From Paraescarpia echinospica (Eukaryota; Annelida; Polychaeta; Sabellida; Siboglinidae): a stretch of DNA of 64,000 bases. The stretch covers positions 49,601,349 to 49,665,348 of the forward strand of contig CM034532.1 of assembly GCA_020002185.1 (NCBI GenBank), in the 5' to 3' direction. The translations under genes and the position numbers were made by a program. The notes beneath the pieces are model-generated. The model had not been told where the DNA came from. It searched no databases and was given only the letters and a program-made list of their open reading frames with translations. This document shows positions 1-11,200 of this stretch, one piece after another. Position 1 is the first letter of the stretch, and every line of letters starts with the position of its first letter.

Positions 1-89
1 GAAATTTTATTGTACCAATACAATTTATTTCTCACCGTTTATTGTTTCCGTGTTTCCTTTCACATTTGACCCACACCGCCAGCATTCCA

Positions 90-420
90 AATCACACACG
101 AATAATTCCGCCTATCCACCTATTCGTCGTTGCAACAACGCCCAAGACACAAGCTTAATACACGCGCACAGGCCAATCTGACAGCGCCGGGCCCCCAGCT
201 GCTATAACGATATTGCACGCGTATCAGCGCCCACCAAATGTGTTTCCAACTTACACACGATAAAGCCAGCGAACACCACAAGCTAAATACGCGCACACAC
301 AGACCACCAACTGCAATAACACACGAATAATTCCACCTATATTAATACGCGCACACACACAGGCCAATCTGACAGCTCCGATATTGCACCGCAATTGCAC
401 GCGTATCCATCAGCGGTGCC
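90..420. repeat. Diverged direct repeat at left edge
   Basis: Two blocks about 190-225 bases apart share CACACGAATAATTCC followed by CCTAT, and further on GGCCAATCTGACAGC. This indicates an old local duplication. I see no coding content in the first kilobase. A short (TTAA)n tract lies at 871-892. Confidence 0.5.
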
Positions 421-1085
421 GCAGCTAGCACTGACCGGCAATATCCACATCAGCGCGCACCACGAAAAATCCGGCCTTCCGTGCTGCAGCCAGCACTGAC
501 ACATCGGTGCCAGAAGCTTATTACAAGCGCGCGCCTCGAAAAACATTTATCCGTCAAACCAATGCACATAAAATCCTGCAGCCTGACATTCGACACCACC
601 ATTTGCCAGTGAGTCGTGAAAACCAGGCCACCAGGCGTAATCTAAACCGAGCGGCCCCACCTCCACCACCGCACCGTTCTAGAAGGTTCTAGAACCTTCC
701 CGCGCGTCATTATTTTAAACTCGCTGATCTCCAGGGGTGTCACTTCACTCTAAAATCTTTCCCACCTCCCGTGCACGTAATGAATACTAATTGGTCGCTA
801 TTTACTATTTTTAGTCATTGTTAACGTTCTCCTCCGATAATTGCGCTACTCATTTGTTACTAATTAGTACTTAATTAATTAATTAATTAATTACCCTAAT
901 TAGTACCTGATTAGCCACTAGAGGTCGTCATTCACCCTATTTATTCCATCTTTATTCAGTAGATGGCGACACCCTCTTTCTCATGACCCCCATCAATCAC
1001 TTTTGACGTTTGCTAAATCATACTGATAAAAAACGTAGGAATTCTACTTATAAAAAACGAAAAAGCCTTTGATCTTAGGTCACTT

Positions 1086-1975
1086 CCGGGGATGGCGGAC
1101 CTCTTACCACTACTCACGTGGCTAGAAAACGTCCTGATCAGAAGGTCCATGAAAGTTGTGCTCGATGGCAAAATATCGAGAGAAATACCAATCGACTCGA
1201 GTCGAGTTTCACAAGACACTGTACTTGGCCCTTTGCTCTTTCTGTGCCATATAAATGATTTACCACCATCAACCAAGTCACAAGTCCGCCTGTTCGCAGA
1301 TCACTGTTTACTATATCGTGTAATAAAAACATTCCAAGATCACATAGCACTCCAAAATGACCTGAAACAACTAGAAAAGTGGGCAAAGGACTGGGGAATG
1401 ACCTTCAATACAAACAAATGTTACATCCTCAGCGTAAAGAACAAAACTGATTATTTCTATAGCCTTAATAACGAAACCATAGAACGCGTAAACAGCAACC
1501 CTTATCTTGGCATTTCTAGCTCTGACGATCTAAAGTGGCACTCCCATATTGCTACAATGGCCAAAAAGAAATATACGACACTGTCCGATAACTAGCAAAC
1601 GAACGGCATACACTGTCCTTGTGGGCGCTGCCCTAGAATACGGAGCTGTTGTATGGGATCCATATCATCGGAGGGATATAAATAGATTAGAACGTGTCTA
1701 ACACCGTGGCGCTCGCTTCATTACTGACAACTACCACTCCAGACATCAAGTATCCACCACAACCATGTTTAACCCACCTTAAACTCATTACCCTAGAAAG
1801 CAGACGGCGAGATCTACGACTAAAATTCATGTATCGAGTGTTTGAGGGATCTATCTCAGACATTCCCACAGAAACGTTCTTCCGGCCCCCAAGAGTAAAT
1901 AAAAGACGCATACAACCAAAACATTTCCCAACAATACCAGGTGCTGTATAGTACTACATACTGACCAATTTAAAA
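1086..1975 (+). mobile_element. Non-LTR retrotransposon fragment, RT C-terminal half
   Basis: The first open stretch (1092-1595) holds late reverse-transcriptase motifs: a diverged GVPQGTVLGP-like segment (SQDTVLGPLLF), the HINDLP block, and FADH in place of the usual FADD catalytic box. About 30 codons on come the LEKWAKDWGMTFNTNKC and YLGI blocks typical of jockey/CR1-type elements. After a frameshift near 1595 the C-terminal thumb/connection region continues (GAALEYGAVVWDPYH, then INRLERV followed by a stop, then LESRRRDLRLKFMYRVFEG). The 5' part (endonuclease and early RT) is missing. Stops, the frameshift and the FADD-to-FADH change make it a dead 5'-truncated copy. The family name is inference. 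Confidence 0.8.
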
Positions 1976-2469
1976 ACTCGTATTTTGTAAAGACAATAGT
2001 AGACTGAAACAAACTATACGAGTCGAAAGTTCAGGCTGAAACCAATAATGATTTCAGCCGCTTATTATGTGGCCCAAACACTAATAACACGTACACGCAG
2101 CCACCCCGTCGTAAACCATAGCCAATAGTAGCTTCTTACGACGTAAATATTCAGATTCAGATCAACATTGTTGACAAAGACAAAGCTTGACGGAGTCACG
2201 CGCATAATTGCGATTGTGGCAAACCAGTGTAAACATGGAATGGGCGTCAACATCATGTACGAATATAGAAGTGATAATAATACGTAAGTTGACTGTAAAA
2301 ATCACAAGTTACATTCATTAATCTGTTTTAAATATAAACGTGTTTTTATAGCTCAAGGAACACCAAATGGTGGCTCAAGTGATCCCACGGTTGGGAACCC
2401 TTGAGCAAATTCACATGCTTCCACTAATTTGCAAATATTTGAAAATTGACACATCCCAGCCTCACAAAT

Positions 2470-2600
2470 TTCACGACCCTCTTAGATACACACACGCACG
2501 AACGCACGCATGCATACAAACACGCACGCACGCACGCACACACACGATTGTGCAACTTTAACATCAAAAACAGTATTGTTTGTTTGTTTGTTTATCGTGA
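2470..2600. repeat. CACG/CA-rich microsatellite plus TTTG tract
   Basis: Interrupted (ACGC)n/(CA)n sequence at about 2487-2545 is followed by TTTG units near 2578-2593. The short open frames across it are low-complexity artefacts. Confidence 0.85.
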
Positions 2601-2722
2601 AAACATGAAAAATGGTCATGGGTTCCAACCTTCCCGAAACATTAGGGAAGTAGCTTATTTCATTTATTTTATAGTTCCTTCTAAGACGTTTACAATGTTT
2701 ATATGTAGACCTGTGTAGTTAG

Positions 2723-2974
2723 GAACGGTCTATTATTGTTTATTCCAAAAAGCCTAATAATAGTGGAATTCGTTTTAAGAATTGCTACGATGCGTTCGTC
2801 GTTATAGGAGCCCGATGTTGGTTCGTCAGCACGTCGGACAGACAAGGGCCGTGCATCTTCCCTTGTCGATGTACCAACGGCTGCGATACCACCACCACGG
2901 CGGACGATGTGAAGACGATCACCCGAGTGGCTACTGTTGGGGCGGCTCTGCATGTCAGACAGGTGGACATATGA
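2723..2974 (+). CDS. Orphan cysteine-rich exon-like ORF (putative terminal exon)
   Basis: An 84-codon frame is open directly after an acceptor-like GTTAG and ends in TGA. It has no initiator Met, so it would be a 3'-terminal coding exon. It encodes six cysteines clustered in a pattern typical of secreted proteins (KNCYD, GARCWF, GPCIFPCRC, TNGCD) and ends VRQVDI. Codon choice and composition look more coding-like than the surrounding AT-rich DNA. I recognise no domain. A tentative guess is a cysteine-rich extracellular module. No partner exon is seen on this strand to the left, so the gene would have to begin outside the window or beyond a long intron. Confidence 0.35.
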   Translation, partial: ERSIIVYSKKPNNSGIRFKNCYDAFVVIGARCWFVSTSDRQGPCIFPCRCTNGCDTTTTADDVKTITRVATVGAALHVRQVDI

Positions 2975-3139
2975 TATGTAGTGTGTATGCTACGTCGGAT
3001 ATCTCAACGCTGTCGTAATGATGTACATTGTGTTTTAGTTATGCACATGTAACACACAACAACCCTACTACGCCCAATATTTTATTGATAATACATATTA
3101 TTTGTTCTGTACATAAATGTCATGTGTGAAGTCTCAAAA

Positions 3140-4435
3140 TTGCTTCACATTATTCTGTCTGCAGATGATACTAACACTTTTTATTCGGCTAGTAACACTG
3201 ATGGTGTAAGCACTGTAGGTAACAACGAACTAAAAATCTACACCCGTCGTTCCGAGCGAACAATCGCACAATATGAACAGAACACATTTTATAATGTTTA
3301 ACAGTAAAAAACAATCTAGAACAGATGTGAATATAATTCTGAATGGGACAAACATTGATCACGTATCATATACAACAAATTCCCTGGAGTAACCATTGAT
3401 GAAAACTTAACATGGAGAGAACACATAAAAAAGGTTGAATCAAAAGTATTAAAAAGCATAGCAATTTTGTATGAAACTATGCATGTTCTTGATTGTCAAT
3501 ATTACACACATTATATAAAAATATAAGTTCTTATATAGCGCAGTATCCAGTCCTCAGAACTGCTCAAAGCGCTTTACACTTTACTCCCTGGCTACGCTGC
3601 AATTAATGTGCGAAGACTATTCGTACACAAATATATACCACTGTCTATAGCCAGGTACTCATTCATAAAACAGAGTGAACTGAAGCAATGTAGAATAAAT
3701 GAACTTGTCCAAGGTTCGACACCGCCGCACAGGATTCGAACCCGCGTTCTCTCAGTCGAGAGTCCGGAGTTCTTACCGCTGCGCTACTGCACTCCACAAT
3801 ATAAATCACTTGTTGAACCACCTATTGCTGTGAGATCTGGGGAAATACTTATCAATCTAAACTCAGAAAACTATCTCTGTTACAGAAAAAAGCTGTACGG
3901 ATTATTTATAACCTTAATTACCATGATTATACATCTGCATTTTTCCATCTCTCAAATATGTTTAAATTTCATGATTTAGTGAAATACAAGACTATGATTA
4001 TACTTTATAAAGCAAACAATCACTCTTTAAATGGTCGTGTTCAAACATTCTTTGAACAAACCGCAGCTATACATTGCGTGATACCAGACAAAGCAGTTTT
4101 GTTTAAAAAAACACTACCCTGAGACAGTTGTCACTCACCATCAAGGGTATAAAAACTTAGAACAATATTATTTAGCAAATAAACTGATTCAGCTTCCAAG
4201 TTTAACACAATTTTAAAAAAGCATTTAAGTTGTCATTACTTTCTACATATTAGTGGAATACTATTTTGTAATTTATTTACTATTCATATTGTATTTATTC
4301 AGTTTTTTTAGTTTGAGAAGGGCATGGCAACAGCTTATGACTTCAGCTATGTCCTTTCAGCAGTAGCAGCACCATATACATTATGCATATATTATGTTGC
4401 TGTTGTTGAATAAACTTTTATTCAAACATTGGACA
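3140..4435 (+). mobile_element. L2/CR1-like non-LTR fragment with nested SINE
   Basis: Decayed RT C-terminal coding is visible in pieces: SADDTNTFYSA near 3165 (catalytic ADD box), a GVTIDENLTWREHI block near 3390-3425, and after the insertion a C-terminal segment (KFHDLVKYKTMIILYKAN) near 3965-4015. The 3' tail ends near 4400-4430 with an AATAAA-containing sequence. A SINE in the opposite orientation interrupts it at about 3519-3800. Many stops show that it is inactive. Confidence 0.7.
3519..3800 (-). mobile_element. tRNA-derived SINE (family copy 1)
   Basis: On the minus strand the head has a pol III A box (TAGCGCAGCGGTA) and B box (GGTTCGAATCC). The tail carries AGTGTAAAGCGCTTTGAGCAG and then CTGCGCTATATAAGAAC. 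The tail matches the plus-strand copy at about 11478-11800, so both belong to one family. AATATAA flanks both sides as a likely target-site duplication. It sits inside an older LINE fragment. Confidence 0.8.
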
Positions 4436-4595
4436 TGCCATCATAAATTAAATTTTGTTGAAAAATGTAAGGCAAAGTTGGTAGTGTTCGAATATGTGTA
4501 AATTATGATTCATTATGGTTAGCATAACTTGAATGAAGCGATTTCCTTTATACTCTTGCTTTTACCAAAATCTAATCCATTATTTTATGTTTTGT

Positions 4596-4660
4596 ATGTA
4601 TATATATGTATATATATATATATACTATACGTATATATACATATATATATATATATCACA
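4596..4660. repeat. TA-rich dinucleotide palindrome
   Basis: An imperfect (TA)n/(TATG)n tract that can fold on itself. The short open frames over it are simple-sequence artefacts. Confidence 0.85.
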
Positions 4661-5222
4661 AGAGCACTTCTCAAAAAAGATATTTGTAAATGTTCTAAAC
4701 AGGCATCATAACGCGTACACCTTATATATGAAAACAGACTTTTGAAGGATGCAGTCGCAACCTTTAAGGATGCTTGAAACAATTATAAACAAGAATTACG
4801 GACATGTTTGAAACTGTCATAGACATGATGTGTACATTAGTTGTTGATACCGTTACTCAGTAGGGTAATTGTGCACCCCTGTACAATACGTAGCCGTGCA
4901 ATATTCTGTTGCATCGCAGTGGGCCTACATACAACAATATACAATGTGTAGCAGACAATATACAAGTAAAACCATTGATACAAAGAACAATACAAAGAAA
5001 ACATGTACAAATTGCATAAAACCCATATATGTACAGGATTGTCTTGATTTATCATATGATAACAATAATGCACTTAGTATGTTTTTTAATATTCATACCA
5101 CATTAATGCAATGACGGTTTCTGATTGCTTTTTTATAACAAAAGACCTGACACCTCACGATGATGTGTTCATCAGCTATGGTTCACCAGTTAACGGTGTG
5201 CACATTGCATACTTGGCTGGTT

Positions 5223-5297
5223 TTACTGGAAGTTGGCGTACGTGTCAAACTGAGACATGTACGCCAGCGCCAACTCGTACAGGAGCCGGTACTGCAC
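5223..5297 (-). CDS. RPTP last coding exon
   Basis: Twenty-four codons plus TAA, preceded by TTATTATAG on the minus strand. It encodes VQYRLLYELALAY and then DTYANFQ. The QY...LYE.AL.Y pattern is the conserved end of RPTP D2 domains. Phase 0 matches the donor of the exon at 5964-6099. Confidence 0.9.
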   Translation of the reverse strand: MQYRLLYELALAYMSQFDTYANFQ

Positions 5298-8200
5298 CTA
5301 TAATAAAATGTCATTATGTATTACTAGTTGAAAGTTGCGTTGAACATACTAACAGTGACAATGAACAAGAATAGGAGTTAGAGTGTGAACGCGAAGACGA
5401 CATTTTCTAGCCTTGTCATATTTAAATCTGATGTCATGCATATATGTCTCCAAACAGTGCCATATAAGCACACACATGCATATATTGATAACAATTATTA
5501 CTCTTATTTGTTAATAGAGTTTGATGCAAAGACAAAGAGCGTAAATTATTGTCGTTTGACTATCAGATTGGATTATGTAAATGGTGTGACAGATCATAGT
5601 TAATTGCAATATTATATTTGCCCAATGAGAGTATAGAGAACAGTAGGGACTTGTATATGCTCTGAAGAAATTTAACATAATACCAACAAAACGATTGGTT
5701 TGATAATGATAGATAATGCGCCACACGGTACAATGTTACATTTTGGGAACAAGAAACGTATTAAACCATAGGTGACGATATTTGGGAGAATGGAACAGGC
5801 TGTTGGCCGCACACGGAGAAACTAACCAGAAAGTACCTTAACAAAGATAGCATTAAGTTAAAATAGAGAATGACAACACTGGGGTGATGGACATGTATCG
5901 TGATGTGTTGTGGCCAGGTGATGCGGATGTGTTGGACAGAACGATCTAGTGACGACCACTTACGAGGTGTGTTATGAGTTGTGGCCGGGTGGTGCGGATG
6001 TGTTGGACTGCGTGGAAGACATCCGCCTCTTGTTCCACCTTCATGTATTCCAACAGGTAGCTGGCCGCACACACCAGTCCACTGCGACTCGCTCCGTCTC
6101 TGGTCAAGAACAGTTCACATTATATTACAGCCAATATCATTACAAATTTTCTTCTACACCGTGGTTGTGAATAATAATATTACTACGATAAAAACAATAT
6201 TGGCATATTTAGGGGATGGCCACGATATTTGACCATGGTAAATTTATATGCAATTAAGCTTTGTCCCTATTCCGAGATCTTAGATTAGACGTCACTGAAA
6301 CACCCTCACAATAATGTGTTATGTTTGAGTACATTTGAAAAGTGCCTGTAACAGACTGTATACAGATAAAACTATATATGCGAGCGAAAATGAACAACTC
6401 AAAACACGTCGAAAACATTAAATTCTACGCTCGCTAGCACCCTCACGTCTCAGCCGATCCCGACGACCTTGGTATCATTTGAAAGGATTCACTTTCTGTT
6501 ATTCTAGCGTCATCTAGATTTCCCGGTAACCATTAATAGAACACCTATAAAAGGACCTACAATCGTGCCGTCTTCGGTGTTTTGTATGGTTCCGAACGAT
6601 GTTGGCGGCGGGTACTCAGTACATTAATCTTCCAATCTTTCCTCATTTGTATACGTTCAGACATGCGCACTTCACCAGTTCTTGATTTCATGTTATAACG
6701 TTCACCCACGTTTAGATGGCGGCGAAACTGACGTGCTTTGATGGCAGCGAAACCAATCTATGTCCGTCGGCGTGACGTCACAATAACGTACACCAACCAA
6801 CGGAGACTAAGTTTCAAAATTTGATATACGTGATTGTGGCCAAGGAGCCTCTATTTGGACAGGAGGCGTCACTGAGCGAGAAAATGGCAGTCTACACTGA
6901 AGGTTTTTGTCTGCCATTCGGGAGGCAAGCGCATGCGCCTACGGGACTGGCAGCGCGCGATGTTAGCGTATTTATTCAGTCACCTCATTTCATCAGAATA
7001 ACCACCAAGCTGTGATGTGTCATATAAAATGAAATACATTAATGTAATCGATGAAGTTTTTTACCTATCACAATTCAAATAATGAAATTTGCAAACAAAA
7101 CACGTAGAAATGTTGCAATTATTTATTGAGCCATCTGAACTTCGTAGAGTTTCATCAGAATAATCATCAGGCTGTATCACATACTATATAATTCAAATAT
7201 TGAGGTTATCGTTGAAAATGTTGAGCAATGGTAATGCAAAGAACTGCATTTTCTGCACCCGTATGGTCTGGCTTGGCACAACTCCAGAATGGCGGACGAA
7301 CTGCTTACGTACTTTCCTCGAACAATGTAGATAGCGCGCGCTGCACCGTCTTGTATTGATATACGGTCTTTGATTGTGGCATCACACTACTTCGAGTAAG
7401 TCAGTTTCTCCACCGTTTAAAAGTGGGTGGAGCTTAGAGCATTACATCAGATAGTGCCTCAATCGGTAGATTGGTGAAATGTGTCGACAAACCCACATCG
7501 TTCGCAGTGTCTAAGTTTAAGACACGGTTTTAGGTCCGTTTATAGTTTATGTTAGGAATGATTATCTGGAAACTGTTTATATATATGAATAGCAGAAAGC
7601 GCAAGCTTTTAAACAATATCAATGTTTGGGGTCGGACAAACCATAATGGTAGTAGTAGTAGTAAAAGCTTTATTTAATGATGGTGACCATGTCACGTTAT
7701 ATCGTGATTTTCAATGGGCCATCTCACACTACATTCTTACATCAACATTTACACAGCTTTTATAAAATATACAATTTACAACACTAAAATATAAATAATA
7801 ATAAATAAATAAAATAAATATAAACGAAATAATAAATTATTAATGTAACACTGTAAATAAAACAACATCATGAATACATTTACCAGTTCTAGAAAGATTG
7901 AAGTCAATAATAATAGTAAATAAGATAAAGATGACTGAATTAAAACAATTCATCATTTAAAAGTAAACAGTCATTCAGGCATATCAATTGAAAAGTGCAA
8001 ACAACTGTATACATCCTTCTTGAGAAATTTTTAAAAGACTATTTTAAAAGTTCTGCACTATTGGCATTCTGTATAGATTCCGGGATAGCATCCCCTAGTT
8101 TCACACTCCTATAAGCAAATGTGCGCTGGCCTATGTCCAGGTTGTACTTGTGAACACGAATGTTTGTGCAGCCGCGGGTGTGATGATCATGTACACTACT

Positions 8201-11200
8201 GTTTAATATAAATAGGTACATATGCTATTATCTATTACTATGGCAGTGACGTAAAGTATGCGAATAACGATTGGCAATCATCATAGAGAGCGAAATAATG
8301 TCACTGTTGAAACCTGTCGCTGGTCTTTCACATTCAGAATTACACGTGCATACTGCTTCATCAACTTATGAACGTTCAACAGAAAAACGTGTCCGCAACT
8401 GCCCCATATGACGCAGCCGTAGTCAATCAACGGTTGCACCATCCCTGAGAAATACAGTTTCCTTGCACGTAGAGGCATTAAGCGTTTCACTTGGTTGAAC
8501 AAATACAACTGACGCCGCAGCTTGGAGCATAGCTTTGTCACTCGTACATTCCAAGTTAGGTTACTCTGTTTCTGTTTAATAATCAGCAAATCCCAGCTGG
8601 GTATCGCGCCAATGATGTTGGTTGCTCTATGAGTATTGCGCACGGCCTAGCAGTTCCTTAAATTGTGGGGCGTCCTTTGCATTAACCAATTACGCTTCTA
8701 GGATATTCCATACAGTTAAACTGTCGACGTATAAGCCAAGTAATGTGTGGGTGTGGACGGGTGTCACGATACAGTTGTTGCCATGTACGCAGAAGTTCGG
8801 TCTTAAAAGTTGTAATTTCTGGCTGGTGCCAAGAAGCATGCACTTATTGGCGTTTAGAATCATTCGATTTTCGTTTATCCAGTTGTACAGTGGTTTTGAG
8901 TGAGTTGTTAGTGACCGGTTTATGTCTGCAACACATTTCCCGGCCGTATATAGTGTCGAGTCATCGCCATACATGTCAATCCGCCTGTCATATTTCACGC
9001 GTTGGTAGCATTCGCTAAGATAAGATCGGAACCAGGCTAGGTCGTTTTCATGGCAACCATACAACTCCAGTTTGAGTAAAATCAGATCATGGTCAATCAA
9101 GTCAAAAGGCTTTCTCAGATCGAGTAATACCATGCCACACAAGTTGCCTTTGTCAATGTTGCTCAGAAAATAGTCGGTCAGCTTAAGCAATACGGTTTCA
9201 CATGACTGATTCTCTTTAAAGCCGGATTGCTCGTCTAGCAGTAATTTAAACTCTGTAAGATAGGCGTAGAAATGGTTGTGCACGTGTCGTTCCAGAAGCT
9301 ACCGTGAACCTAGGTCATATTAGAAAATGTGTTACATCTTTGCACTGGAGCATGCTAGGAACATGATTTTGGTGTATATACACATGTTTAGGCATATGAG
9401 GAAGTCAATGGAATCCATCTTGGATTTGTCTGGCTCCTACAAATTGCCCAAGGATGGCGCGTTGCCATCCCACTGATTTGAGTTGAGGGACCCATAACCT
9501 ACATGATTCAGCAAAAAAACCTTACAATACCAACCATTTCCAGGTTCCAAAAATGGCAACTCGTCTATAATGGATTTTACACGCTTTACTATAATCGGCG
9601 CATGTTCATTCAACACAGAAATGTATATTTGTTCAAACAGATCCAGTTTCATTTCAACGTCGTCCATCATGTCGATCAAAGACCATGACGCATCAGCAAG
9701 TTGCTCTAAAAATATGTTCATCAAAGTTTTTAAAATCACGGTATCAGATGGTTTTGTGCACGTTCGTCTTGGCAAAAAACCCATTATGTTTTGGAACGAC
9801 TGTCACGGGGCAGTGATCTGAGAGACCGATGGATGCAACGGAAGATGTCAGTACGTTTTTACGGTTGTTTACGTACACATGGTCGATACACGATTTTGAT
9901 TCCGAGCGTGTGACCTCGCATATAAGTTGGTCGAGTCCCAACATGATCAAGTCGTTGTATAATTTATAGCGTGTGCCTTTCATCAAGTCTATATTGACAT
10001 CTCCCAACACATAGACGTCCGTTGTGGTAATGGTATTAGCAATCGTTCAAATGAGTATTTTGGGACGTGTTTTGAGTTGTTAATTTTTCGCTCGCTTATC
10101 TATTTTTGATACAGATAACCGTAATTAAATTACAAAATTTCAGGATCCTTTTCACACTGAAAGTATAATTTGTGTTTCAATGAAGGTACGGATAAAATTG
10201 TGTGATGTTCTAATGGTGCTTCTCATGGTAGTGACGTTGTGAATGTCTTGTTTGTGTGTGTGTGCGTGTGTGTGCGCGCGCGCATTTAGATGCTATGTAT
10301 ATCGTGGAGAGTTGTGTAACTAATTCTATTCTAATATATTATCGTCTCTCTATATCTAAAAGTATGTATTGATCAAATAAGTGTAACAACACAAATCAAA
10401 CTATCTTCCAGAGAAACAACGCCGGCCAACAATGGTAGTGTTAGACGTTTTAAGGACCAGCTTACATGCAATGGAAGACAATAGGCCCGTTTCCGCTCTG
10501 TTGCTGCCATTTCTCGACGGCGTCCAACAAGTTCAGAAGGACAGTCGTGTTACTGGGCAGCGGCGGGTCGCGACTCCACGAGTTGTTTAGCTGGAACTGC
10601 TTGATGACGGACCCGCTGTCTTCAAACTAACGAGATCAATGTTCACAACATCATAAATGATAATCATTACCTTACAACATATGTAATAATACAATTAAAA
10701 CATATTCAAATTATGAAATCTAGTCCTTGCATGTGAATGATACAATTAACATAACCTAGAACTAGTTAAGGCATGACGTCTAAACGGCTTCGCGTATTCC
10801 TAATGTCATGGTAACTTACCCGGCCAGACTTGTTGACTTTGAACTCTCGCACTGTCACGTTGGCATTCTCGGTGCTGACAGTGTCTACGAGTTCAACTTC
10901 GAACGGGCCGTATTTGGACTTTGTGGCCGTCTTATTTGGCCAGTAAATGACGCATTCCTGGGTAAAAGACGTACTCTTTACAAGCATCATCGTCAGCAAC
11001 GCGTTAACTAGATTGGTATCGATTGAGATGCTGTTCATGCATTTTACGTAGTCGTATCGTATATATCAACTTTGTCTGAAATGGAATGCTCCAATTCAGT
11101 CATACAGTTTTAGTTGGATTCTCATTCTTTCCGATAATGTGCGCCGTTCCTGTGCCAAATAACCAGAGAGGTTCACAAAGCAACATACATTACCAACCAT

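Noticed and set aside
4529..4782. Tyr/Ile-rich open frames
   Set aside because: Translation of a TA-rich microsatellite.
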